Origin: Durusdinium trenchii
Lineage: Eukaryota; Sar; Dinophyceae; Suessiales; Symbiodiniaceae
DNA: 64,000 bases
Direction: 5' to 3'
Assembly: GCA_963970005.1 (NCBI GenBank)
Contig: CAXAMN010021224.1
Coordinates: forward strand, 3,921 to 67,920
Shown: positions 48,435 through 60,600 of the stretch, one piece after another
How the letters are laid out: each line of letters starts with the position of its first letter
Numbering within the stretch: position 1 is the stretch's first letter
Notes under the pieces: model-generated
What the model saw: the letters and a program-made list of their open reading frames with translations, nothing else
What the model was told of the DNA's origin: nothing
Database searches by the model: none
Translations under genes and position numbers: made by a program

Positions 48435-51400
48435 GTGGGCGTTTTCAAACATCGGATCGAGAGTGGAAGGTCTAGTGAGGGGAGGAAGAAGAGCCCTACT
48501 TCGTACCAGCACCTTCATGTCGGGGTCACCTGGCTGGAAGCCCCAGCCCACCACATCCAGGGACCTCCACCCTTTTCAGGTCCAGGTTGTGTTGGTGGAG
48601 TTGGACCCCAGAGAAAGATTGGGAGAGGCAAGAGCACAGCACCGACAGGGTCTCCGGAACCCGGATCGGTTCTGCTTCGTCTCCGAGATCGAGATCTGAA
48701 AAGCAGCGAGTAGATGGACGGGATGGATGGGCAGAATGGAATTGATTGGAAAAATGAGGTGCCCAGCTTCTTCCAAGTGGCCTTAAAGAGGTTTCTTCGT
48801 CATTTTTGGGGCCTCTGGAGCCCGGAATTGGCCAATTCCGGGCGTTTTGAGGTCCGACTTGTCCAATTCCGTCCGGCCGGATTGGGCGGACCGCAGCACC
48901 CCCAAGTCCGAACCCACGCGCGAGAGCACCGGCCAAGCAGTCTGATGGGTGGAAGAAAAACGGCATCGGGTGGCGTCAGCATCGGAGCTCCGAGGTGTTT
49001 GTGTGGAGGATGTGTTCTATGGCGCGGGAACGCTCTCACGAGGGAGCCCGGAGCTCGAGACACAACAACGGCTTTTTGGGTGAGGGTGGAGGGGAAAGGT
49101 CAGCTGGATGTTCTGTGCAATAATAGGAGCTTCCGTTTTTTTCCACAAATGGGATCTTGCCAGACAGTGGGGTCTGGAGGGCAAATTGAGGAACGGGAAG
49201 AGGTACCGCAATAGACTAGTGACTTTTGGAGTTCGAATTTGATATTAGTAGTAACAATGTTCGCTCCTAGTAACAAGTGCATCGCTACTAGTAACAAGTG
49301 CCTTACTAGTAGTAACAAGGACGCTAGTAGTAAGTATATCTATTGAACCGTGTTTTCCATGGTGGACTTTCTGCTATACCGGGTGAGGTCGATGAAGCCA
49401 GCCTTGCGGTGTGAAGGCTTCTTCAAAAGGCTTAAGGGGTGTCCAGGTTCTCTTCGCCCTGAATTGAGGGATGTTTGGACCTCTCCTTCTCTTATGCACC
49501 CGGGACGATTCATAATATGGAACCTGGAACCTGATGGCATGGACCTTTGGAAGACAAGATTCCTCCACAAACCAGGGGTTCTCAGGCTCTGTGTGGGTCT
49601 CTGGCGGTGGCGGTTCTGCGGGTCATGCTGATTCCGTTTCTTGCCCTGCTGGTTCTGTGGATCTGGCACAGGTTTTGTTCTGTTGAACATCTGGATACAT
49701 CTGGTGTGTCGTTTTGGGCACAAATCTGTGGGGTCCGGAGATGAGTGGACCATCGCCCGAAGTCAGCCTGAGAGATGGAGTCAAGACAGGCCTCTGCTCT
49801 CTTCGTCTTTTTCTTGCCGTCTCACTGGGGTTCAAACGTGTTCAAACATATTCCAGCAAGACCTCAAAGAGGAAGCTACATGGAGCCAACCAATGATCTT
49901 AAGAGAACAAAACGACACCAGGTCTATCCAGACCGGGCGTGATTTCTCTGTTCTCCAAGGTGCTCTTCTGGCACTGGTGCTCTTCTGGCTGACGGGCTGA
50001 GCCAACTTCTGAGTCTTGAGGGTGGATGGAGCAGGATGCCAAACGCGATGCAGACAGCAACCAGATGAGCCTCCAATCGAACCGACAGGAGACTCCCAAG
50101 AGCGTGCTCCGTGCTCCCGTCTTCATCTGAGGGCCTTGAGGATAAACAGCAACAACTCCAAGATGCAAGATGTCATATTTTCCATGTTTTGTTCATCTTC
50201 CCGAGCGGTTAGCCTACTTTCATGGACTCCAAGATCCCTATTAAGAACCTATCCCAAGATGAGAAGCTGCAGGTAGTTCCAACTGGATTGAAGCTGAAGG
50301 GCTAGAATGACCGTGACGTAATGATACACCATCAAGTTGGCATATGTCCTAGGCTTTACAGCGAAGAAATGTTAACATCGCTGGCCATGGTCCTCCACGG
50401 ATGGCCCTGTCCGTTGATCTTCCACAACTAAATGAAGAAAGGACCCTACCCTACCGTTATTTGTCGATAGAACCATACCGTTATTTGTCGATAGAACCAG
50501 CCTGGGGCCGTTCGACAACTTCCGTCGAACGTGCGGAGCAGATGTTCCTTCTTCCAGCGTTTACTGCGTTTCTGATTCCTCCAGCGGACAGTTCGTTTGT
50601 TTGTTTCAACCTCTTTCTGCGTCATGGCGGTCTCCGAATATATGACCACCCAACGCCCAACGCGTCGTGTTTCCATCCTTTTCACGTTGAAGGTCACACC
50701 GTGTGCACCGGCACCGATCTCCTCTTGGATCCCCAGTTCTGTGATTCCGCAGATTCCGCCGATTCGCCGAAACACAAGCCTTTCGGTGTTCGGGTCTCAC
50801 CCAGTGCCACCGTGATCCGGAGGTTGGTTGCGTCGGAAAGGGAGGTCGGGTCGTTTCTTGGGGGGGGGCGGAGACCAGGTGCGAGAAACAGGAACCAATT
50901 ACATTGCGACGTTCGTAGCTTTTCTTGCTCCGTAGCGATGCCGCGATGCCCTTTGTTCCGTTCGTAGCTTCTTGTGACTCGTATGGCCAGGAGCACCCCG
51001 TTCGTAGTTTCTGGCTCGAGACCTTTCCGTTCGGAGTCCAGGGAGACAGGTGGGCGGTCTCCGCCAACTTTTGGGGGTCGAAGGGGTTCTGCTCCGTGGT
51101 GAAGCGGCGTCGGCGCAGAAGTCCAGACTCTCTGAGATTGGCGGCGTCGGAGTTTGGGTGGTTCCGAGCTCCGAACTGGTGCTTTTTCTTCGACCGATGA
51201 ACTTGCGCTCGGTTCCTCGCCAGCCTCTGCAAAGGACAGAGTGGTCAGTTGACTTGGAGTGGTCGCAAAAAAGGACCATTAAGCAATGGAGGCATCTATT
51301 CTTGAGCTGTTTGGGGTGGAGCTTTATGACCCAGACCTCAAGAAGGGACTTCTTTCCCGAAGTTTTGGAAGCGGAAGGCAGCTGGTTTGAATTGACGGAT

Positions 51401-51589
51401 GCGAGATTTACAGGGTCGTACAACTCCAGAACACGATGTCAATCTTAACAAAAATCTTTGGGCAGCTCAAGAGATCGGCATAGCATATCTCAGCATCGCA
51501 CCACTTCGAAACCTGTCGAAGTTCACTTCGTTTTGGTTCCCACTTCACTGGCCGTTGCGCATGAGTGTGCCATCGCCACTGCCGCTCAG
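48435..51589 (+). other. Uncertain 3' part of gene 1 and spacer before gene 3
   Basis: Weak candidates: 48988-49060, reading PRCLCGGCVLWRGNALTR in one frame; and 49593-49668, between CTCAG| and AG|GTTTTG, whose three frames are all open. One of these frames is a membrane-helix-like LAVAVLRVMLIPFLALLVLW, another a module-like VSCPAGSVDLA. Repeats rich in CTAGTAACAA lie at 49,240-49,335 and a tandem 24-bp pair (TACCGTTATTTGTCGATAGA) at 50,453-50,500. A GTTCGTAGC-type repeat lies at 50,895-51,015. Confidence 0.35.
50895..51015. repeat. Dispersed GTTCGTAGC-type repeat, copy 2
   Basis: It contains GACGTTCGTAGC, CCGTTCGTAGTT, TCCGTTCGTAGCTT and GGCCAGGAGCACCCCGTTCG, matching the block at 10.9 kb. 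Confidence 0.7.
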
Positions 51590-51674
51590 CGGCGACGTGC
51601 CCGCCGGGCTGGGGCCGGGTGGGGCACTGGGGGCGGCGACCGCCAAAGCCCTGGCCAAGCCTCATGCGGCGGAG
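51590..51674 (+). CDS. Gene 3 exon, Ala/Gly-rich
   Basis: It starts CTCAG|C in phase 2, reads GDVPAGLGPGGALGAATAKA then LAKPHAAE, and ends GAG|GCGCGT (GC donor). Another frame over the same bases reads ATCPPGWGRVG, a GCC-like module, so an alternative assignment to gene 1 cannot be excluded. Confidence 0.45.
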
Positions 51675-54600
51675 GCGCGTCGACGTCGGAGTCTTGTCTT
51701 CCTTCTTCGAACCCAGACATGTCCCCTGGTTTTGATAGGAAAAGATCACCTATTTTGGGTGGTTGGTCCAAAAGGAGAGGTCCTTCAGCTTCGATCGGTT
51801 CGATCGGACAATCCGATTTGGCTTCGACCTCCTGGCCCTTCGCGTCGCTTCGTCACTCCGGACTTGCGGCCGATGTGCTGTGAAGAGGCACCGCTCAACG
51901 GGCTCCTCTCTGCCTACGCCGACGCCGACGCCTCGCCGACCACGGCGGGCGAGGTGGCGGATGCGGGCGCCGTGGGCAGCAGCAAGCCGGTGGCGGCGGA
52001 GGGTGATGAGGTCTGCCGCCCAAAAACGAAAGGCCCACGGCCCACGGTCTGGGCCGGGCGGAGTTGGTCGGACTCGTGAGGCGAACTCGTGGAGGAAGTG
52101 GGATTTTCACGAGGGCACATGAAGAAGATGGATCTTCGTGAAGGGGCACCTTCCGCAGAAGTGGAAAGGCTTCAAGAGCCTGAACTCACAACCGTCTCAG
52201 AGTGCTGGGACACAAAAACATCCTGTTTGGAAGAAGAAGAAGAAGAAGAAGAAGAAGAAGAAGAAGAAGAAGAAGAACTCCCATCCCTATTGCCATCTCC
52301 CAGCTTCTTCAGTTCGTGACCTTTGGGAAGTCCCAGCCAGTGACCTTGTACAGTCCTGTTTGCGACCTCAAACCAGGGCCAGGGGAAGAACCGGGTTGTG
52401 TACCTGGCCCCTGGGTGGCCATTTTGGCTTTGGCAATCACCTCCTTTCTCCCAACCCGCCCCTCTCCACGTGCATTCTTCGGACCTTCTCGGAGCGGAAA
52501 ACCGTGCGCGCTGAAGCACGGAGCGTGCCCGCAGGAGCGTGCCCGGTCGCCGGGGCTCGAGGTGGACGTGAAGGCGCGTGGTGGGAGGTCCATGGATTCC
52601 GAAGGGATTGACCTGAGGCAGGGTGGACTCCCTCCAGCACCCCCAACTGGGGGGGTGTTTTCTTTTTTTCACACCCCGACTCACAGCTTTTCGGGGCTAT
52701 AAATCGCGTAAATAGACACACCGACAGGAGGGTCCTGGCTGCTTTTTTCTTCGCTCCCGCTGCGCCGAGGCCGGGCCTGTCGAGGCAGCGCCCGCCGAGG
52801 CAGCGCCCGCAGAGGCACCTGCCGAGCCGGCTGAGCCGCCAGCTGTGCCTGACATGCTGCAGGCGGGGGGGGTTTGCACGACTATATAAATGTTTTGTTT
52901 AAACAACGAAGCAAAGAGTCGCCTGACTGGGACGTACTGATAAGCAACTGAGGGATTGCTGTCTACATACCTAAGTATACAAGTGAATTCAGAGCCAGCC
53001 TAAGGCAAATTAGGGATGGTTATCTTTATACTTTATTGGTTGCCTGGCATGGCTGTAGCGTTGATGACGGACATGGAGCTCGCTAAGCTGACCTCCCAAC
53101 TCACACACATGTCTTACTGCACGAACGCCTTGTGGAGACTGTCACAATAAACCTCATTTTCTGCTACAGTGACCCCAGAATAGATTGCAAAGTAAGGGGC
53201 CTCCAAAGCAGTCTTGATCATCTTGATCAAGCACCATTTATGTATAGTTGGTGTATCCCTTTTGCAAGGCTGCGGTTGCTGGTGTAAGAGACTTTTGGTT
53301 CTTCAGATTTGGCCTTCCACAGATCGGAGGAAAACCCCCCGCCCGTCCCTCCGGTGTGCCTTCGGACGTGCAGCGAGTCCGTGCAGCGTGAGTCCGTGCA
53401 AGCCAGTTGAAGCTTATCCTTCACCTGACTCTACAGTTCTACAGGTCTGCGAACTGGTGACCTCTGCAGACTTATATAAAGGTGGTGAACCACAGTGGTC
53501 GGTGGTGACCTGGCAGTGAAGGTCCAGGTACATTCTTAGCTTTGGACACAGCGAACGCAGCCGGAATTGGCGGAATGCACCCGGCCCTAGGCCCGGCCCT
53601 TGTAGTGACGAGTTTCTTCGAACTTGTTAGGGACCAAACACCACCTTCTTCAAGGATCCTGACGTGTGCCGACAAGATGTTTCAACGGTGAGGGATCCCT
53701 GAGTTTTTTGGCCTCCCTGGTAGAGGTACTGGGAAATGCTGAGATCCCAGAGGTGCGGAAAGCCGTCAGCTTCGAGTGCTGTCAGTGTCCTCTCCCTTCC
53801 TGGGATGGTGCTCCTTGACAAAACCATGGAAGAACCACCTAATTTGACCCCGGTTTGATCGGAGCCCAGCCACCGTTTTGCTCCCTGTTTCAGGGGTCAC
53901 TCGTCCTGGTATAGTTTAGATACAGGGGCAAGGCCGAAGGCTCATCGTTTTGGGGGCCTGCAGGTACCAGACGTGATGGTATGGTATGCTTTTTACAAGC
54001 CCTGGCGGTTCGTCAGTGGTTAACACTCCACATTGGGGCGAGAACTCTTGCCCTAGGGATCCGCATACCTTCTCAGAAGGTATATACTTGGACCCTCCAA
54101 AGCTACATAACAGATCATAACAGTGTCTCCAACCACCGTACCTCAGAAGGTATGCGGATCCACAGGCTTGGTGTCCAAGATCTGATCATAGGATTGATCC
54201 TCGAAGCGAAGTAGGCCTGGTTGCTGCAGAGGAGGTCGATCTTTGTTCCTTTTCCTTTTAGCAAGTCGAAATAGGTGCCAAGAAGGTGGAAAATTGGTCC
54301 GTGGCTGGGGGTTGGGGGGGAGCCCACGATCCCTGAACAATCCCCCACGATCCACGATAAGGGTATTGGAAGTGGTCCCCACTTGCTTCCGTTCGACCAA
54401 CACGGAGGTGGCTGCCCTTCCTCCCTCCTTCCCGCGTGCGCAGGCACCCGCGCTTGACGCGAAGGCTCCGGAAGTTGCCACGAAACCTCCAGACAAGGCC
54501 TGCGCAGTCGGAAAGCGGCATGGAACCCTTAGAGATTAGTTTTGTAACAAGAACCCTGCGCCCCTTTTTTTAAAGCAAGCTTGTTTTCTCAGACTGGTTT

Positions 54601-57600
54601 CTTTTTGTTTGCATGCAGCCTGACCCTTTGTAGAGGGGGGGACTATTACGGCCTGGATTTGTTGCACCTCCCTCCCATGATTTTTTTCAACCTTGACACT
54701 GTCCGCTTGTGAAGATCAATTCTGGAAACAAACGACCTTGGACTGCAGCGAATCACAGAACCATCGAAGCAAAAAGCCACCCTTTGAGTGCTTTTGGACC
54801 TCAACAGCCACTCCTCCTCCTGGGTGGTGCCCACTCCTCCTCCTCCTCCAGGTCTCCAGCTTGCTGGGCATGTTTGAGCGTTCCTTCGAGACCGCTCAAG
54901 CGGCCCTGCCGACGCCTCCGCCTTTCGACCCGCTGGCGGCCTTGGACCTGCTGGGGCCCAACCCCTTCGGCCTCTTGGAGACGGAGCTGCCGGACCCGCC
55001 GCCGGAGGCCAAGCGCCGCAAGGCGCGAGGAGGGGGGGGGGGTCGTGCCGGAGGGGTCGGGTGGGTCGGGCGTGGGAGCCCCCTGAAATGTGGAAGAGAC
55101 CCGGAAGAGACCCGGAGACCCTGGTGGAAGGCCTCAGAACAGCTGTTGAGGTTGGTTTCCATTCATTCGCGTTTGGGATCCTGCCATTCTCCATTGATGC
55201 TGATTGGAGACCTTTTGACACAGGCATGGAGAGTCCGGTCGTGCCTTCAAGGTATGTGGATCCTGGATCCTAAGGGTTTGGTGTCACAAGAGAGATCTGG
55301 ACGCAAGGCGACATGAGTGAAACCTGTGAGACGGGGGTTGCCCGAGATCAACAAGCGTATCAGGGAAATCGAGAGGGGATGAAACCCTGTTTTGAAAGGG
55401 GGTGTCAGGGCTCTCTTCCCATGGAAAACCCTTCCTTGTGCAGCAAATCACCAACCCTGTTTGTGGTGATGGGTGCAGGGGAGCTTTGTCTTGAAGACCC
55501 TCATCCGACTAGTGCCTATGCTGGCAGGGAAGATCACCCAGCTGAGAAGCCTCACAAGGCTTTCTTCACGGGTTGATCGGCCCTGATCCACTTCACACGG
55601 CTTTGAACCTGGCAAGGCCGCTCTGGTCTTCTTTTGAACCGAATCCCCAGCCAGTTGATGTTCATGTCGCGTCCACCGGAAGAGGAGAGAGAGAAGGGTT
55701 CCCTTCGCCCCACGTGCTGCGCGCGCCGTGCGTCCCGCGCTTCCCCGTGCGGAGATCGATGGTGGGAAGCGGGTCTACGTGGTCCGCCATGGCGAGGCCC
55801 CAGGGTGTCGTTGCAGCTCCAGGGCTGCTCATCCGCCTCAGTGTGAGCCATTTTGTCATTTTTTTTCATGCGAACGAACTGGCTGGAGATGTCCGTTTCC
55901 AAGCTGGAGCTAGACATTTATAGATTCTGTTCAGGTAGCAACTGGAATCAGATATCATCCTAGAAGCATCACCAGTTTACAACGATGTCGCTCCCTCCAA
56001 ACCAACGAAGTTGATAGATGGTTCACTTTCGGCTGCAGAACACCCTCCCCTGCTGTGTCACCGGCTGCAGGGTGAACATCAGCTCAAGGGTTATGTTCAT
56101 CCGAAAGGTCCGGCAGCCTAGCCCGAAGGAGCCGCGGAACCACCGTGGTGAAAGTGGTGGGAGTGGTGAACACGTGGTGCATTTTTGTTTGGTTTTTACG
56201 GCACTGATCGCATGAAACAGCTCTGGTCCAGCCCCCAAAAGGATCCAAAAGGTGAACTTCACCTTCAGGGTTGGAGTTTGGATGTTCAGGGCACTCCTAC
56301 CCAGATGCGACCCAAGACCGGCCCCTGAATCCTCTAGACCTTCGAACCCGAATCGTTTGGACAGTTCTCTGGACGTGGGGGTTTCGGACACCAAGGAATT
56401 CGATTTTTCGGGCTGTCCCACCTCCTCAGGTGTCGGTGGTATTCGACCCCTCCTGTCCACCCGTCCACCCGACCCCCCCATCGAACCGAAACGGAGGTGG
56501 AGGAGCCCGATTTCGGGGATTTGGAGGGACCGGTCATGGATCCCATCGATCCGGGGTACCCCAAAACATGGGCAGATATGCCGGGACCGAGGCGGGGCGG
56601 TGCTGGTGTGTCAGATGGGCGGCCCGGTCATGGTTTTGACCCTCCACATCTTCACCCCCCCCCGGCTGGGCGAGTGCAGGCTACGGCCTTGGACCAGACC
56701 TCACGGAGCTAGGAGCGGGGCGGGCTGAGCGGAGCTGAGCGATTTTGAGCCGATTTCGGGGCATTTGGAGTGGACATTTCCAGGAGTCCAGACAGTCTAA
56801 ACCAAGGACCTTCAGTTCGTGACCTCTTTGTCTCTAAGTGGCCTCCCTTAGGGTCAGGTGGGTTTGGGACCTCCCTTCGGGTCACCGGATGCCCCGAGAG
56901 TGGTGAACCGGATCTGGGAAGCACCAGCGGATCCTGCAGCGAATCGAGACGAGGCGCCAAAGCCAGGGGTGCAGGCTAGACCCTTCCCTTCCCCAGAGCT
57001 CCAGATGACTAGAGGAGGGGGTCGGATACGGTCTGTTCGGTGGACGATCTTTGATCATTTGATGATATTTGCATCGTTTTGGTGGTGAATGGACACCCCT
57101 TCACGAAGGGCTCATGCTAAACACTCAACCAGGACCTTCCGATGGTTGACGGTTGATCTCATGACGAAGCAAGTCCCAATTCCACAATGGATGTCCAACA
57201 CGTTCGTGAGTGCGGTTTCCAGGCCGGCGGCAAGCCTTGAGTGCGAAGGAGGTCATTGTGGGGGGAGCTCGTTCCAGGAAGTGCCAAGGGCAAGTTGTGA
57301 TGCAGTGAGCTGATGACGGCTGATGTTGGCTGATGCTGCTGATGCTGCTAATGCAGCTAATGCTTAGATGCATGAAAGTTTCGTCCTCCAGTGAAGCAGA
57401 TGGAAGACTGGAAACCTTCAAGAATATATATAACTGTTGTTCTAGTGGTGCATAGATAGTCTTCCAGAAAACGTGAAATAGCTTTGGGATGGGGAGAGGA
57501 GCACTTCAGCTGCCACAGGAACCTGCTGAGCAACCCCCGGCGGACGCTGTTGGGTGAGTCCGGCGGACCTGAAGATGTTCATCCATTGGATAGGGGCTCC

Positions 57601-60600
57601 AAGGTGTAAACGCACGCAGGTCCTCAGCACCGGGTCCTATACCTGCCGTTCGGTTTTTGGGCTTCTGGTCAGCACTGGTTTTACTTCCTCTTGACTCACT
57701 GGTGCCCTCTACCCAGACGCTCCAAATAAATACAGCAAGGAGCTGTGGGTCTTGTGGCGCGTGGTACCGTTCCAACACGGCCCCTTAGCGGTGGCGGTCG
57801 TCCAACGGTGGCGGTCGTCGCTCTCGTCACGGTCGTCTGGTCGGGGTTTTCAGGTCAATGAGTTGCCAGAGCTGAAAGAACTCATGGAGGCAGAGGACCC
57901 GGAGCCTCAAAAAGTGCCAAAGGGAAAGGGTAGATGAAACACGTGCCGGGAGGCTGTGACGTTGGATTCATGTTTTGGGTGTTGGGTGGAGTTTTAAGTG
58001 AGTCTTTTGGGAGGTTTTGTGGTGCCAAACGCCAGATGACAGATGCGAGAGAATCGTTTCGGTGGGAGAACTGTTTCAATAGAGCGCCCCAGGCCAGGAA
58101 AGCAGAGGTTTTTTGTAGCGGGGTGAAGAGGTGGTCCAAACAGTCCTTTTTCGTTTTGTTGAGGACGATGTGGAGATGTGTGAGGACGGGGTGTGTCCGT
58201 CCTTTCTCATTTTTCCCGAGAGCGTCTGCGAAGGGTTCTTCGTAAAAAAAACATCTGCAGAACTACACCTCCTCTACATCTTCACATCTTCACCTCTGTA
58301 CAATCACGTTCTCACCTCTATCTCTGCTCATCTTCACATCTGCACATCTACATCTCTGCTCATCTTCACATCCTCACATCTACATCTCAGCTCATCTTCA
58401 TCTTCACACATCTACATCTCTGCTCATCTTCACATCTGCACGTCTACATCTCTGCTCATCTTCACATCCTCATATCTACATCTCACATCCTCACCTCTCG
58501 CTCTTCTTAACTTTCTCTCTTAAGGCCGGGGGCAGTGCCGCCTGACGGCCACGAAACGCAACCCTCTGCGGAGATCGTGCGTGTCGAGTGCGCGAAATGC
58601 AGGCGAGAGTGCGATTTGGATTTGTCCGGCGCAACCCTCTGCGGAGATCGTGCGTGTCAAGTGCGCGAAATGCAGGCGAGAGTGCGATTTGGAATTGTCC
58701 GGCGCAACCCTCTGCGGAGATCGTGCGTGTCGAGTGCGCGAAATGCAGGCGAGAGTGCGATTTGGACTTGTCCGGCGCAGCCCTCTGCGGAGATCGTGCG
58801 TGTCGAGTGCGCGAAATGCAGGCGAGAGTGCGATTCGATTTTGTCGCGGGCAACCCTCTGCGGAGATCGAGCGTGTCGAGTGCGCGAAATGCAGGTGAGA
58901 GTGCGATTTGTGTCTGTCCGGCGATGAGAAGTGGCGACTTTCTAGTACAACTTTAGTACGCGGAGCGAGAACTGGCGACTTTGTAGTACAACTTTAGTAC
59001 GTGGAGCAATCTGTGGAGCTGGAAGCTGAGAACTGGCGACTTTGTAGTACAACTTTAGTGCGCGGAGTATTTGGGGAGCTGGAAGATGAGAACTGGCGAC
59101 TGAGTATCTGGGGAGCTGGAAGAAGAGATCTGGCGACTTTGTAGTACAACTTTAGTAGGTGGAGCAAGCTGTGGAGCTGGAAGATGAGAACTGGCGACTT
59201 TCTAGTATAACTTTAGTATGCGGAGTATCTGGGGAGCTGGAAGATGAGAACCGGCGACTTTGTAGTACGCGGAGTATCTGGGGAGCTAGAAGATGAGAAC
59301 TGGCGACTTAAGTAGTACAACTTTGGTACGCGGAGCAAGCTGTGGAGCTGGAAGATGAGAACTGGCGACTTTCTAGTACAACTTTAGTACGCGGAGTATC
59401 TGGGGAGCTGGAAGATGAGAACTGGCGACTTTGTAGTACAACTTTAGTACGCGGAGCAAGCTGTGGAACTGGAAGCTGAGAACTGGCGACTTTGTAGTGC
59501 AACTTTAGTACGCGGATGGGTCGTCTCTCGCGGCTGAATCATCTCTCGCGCCACCCGGCTCTCTTGAGAGGTTGACAAAATTTAGCTACTTTGCTTACTC
59601 ATAAGTGGCTGCCACAAAAGAGTCATCGTGACGTAAGTATGTGTGTACTTCACCTTCATGACAAACGATGTTCGCTTGGAATTCACGAGTCGCTTGTCAT
59701 GATCGTGGCGTCGTTTACTCTCAGGTCGCCCTGTTCGTGGAAACTTCAGTGTGAAATGTACGTTCTTCAGTTCTATTTGAACCTCTTCAGCACTGTACTT
59801 GCACAGCTAAGGTTGACGTTGCGCTGCCGTTGCATCGACGCATCTACGTCTACACCCCCTCAACTCTCTACATTTACATCTTCACACGCTCACATCCGCA
59901 GATCTACCTCTCCACCTCACCACACCCACACATCTGCACATCTATATCACACCTGCACATCCACACTGTCAATCCTTCACGTCCATCCTTTCTTTCTTTA
60001 TCGATGTCTTTTCCACAGTACTGGACAATCACATGTCTCGCTCTCGGGCCACCCGTCGTCTAGTTTTTGCTTCAAACCGGGGAGAATGCGCAGCACCTGA
60101 GGGTCTGAGCACTTGCTTCCCTGCCGAGGGCCACATGGACCCCCAAGAAAGCACAACGGTTGGTCTTCGCAAAAGGGTCGAAACCACCACCGGTCAATTC
60201 TCAGGTTCCATGTTGATCTTCGGGGGAAAAGGGTACATCAAACTGCTGAGCAAAAACCCCTGGCCCGCGCCGCGCCGTGCCAAGCTTCTCCTCGGGGTGA
60301 AGCTTAGCTGACGAAGAACGCGGTCCGCAGCTCGGTCGATTCTTTTCCCTTTCAACCAGGCTTTCCTGTTTGAATTCTCCAAGTCAGCACCTGAACCAAA
60401 CCATCCCCACCNNNNNNNNNNNNNNNNNNNNNNNNNNNNNNNNNNNNNNNNNNNNNNNNNNNNNNNNNNNNNNNNNNNNNNNNNNNNNNNNNNNNNNNNN
60501 NNNNNNNNNNNCCCCCCCCCCCACCTCCGCCCTCGGCCCTCGGCTCGCTGGCAGGATCCTGACGCATCCTCGGGTCTAGAGACTTTGGTCGTGGCCTCCA

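Larger units (their letters stand above)
55797..60554 (+). other. Gene 3 intron region with satellites and two weak exon candidates
   Basis: The exon carrying DPPLTxxGxxQA should lie here. A candidate at about 56,636-56,706 reads GRVQATALDQTSRS after a DPP-containing stretch with extra residues. Another at 57,854-57,929, after TTTCAG and before G|GTAGAT, reads VNELPELKELMEAEDPEPQK but fits no known motif. The rest is repeats (58.26-59.52 kb) and a 100-N gap. Confidence 0.35.

Noticed and set aside
52138-52611. Open frames with poly-Lys, poly-Arg or poly-Glu runs
   Set aside because: They are translations of the GAA microsatellite in different frames.
58491-58956. Three overlapping frames of 105-130 codons with Cys-rich repeats
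   Set aside because: They are by-products of the 73-bp tandem repeat; the Cys pattern is not CxxCxxG and shifts frame each unit.
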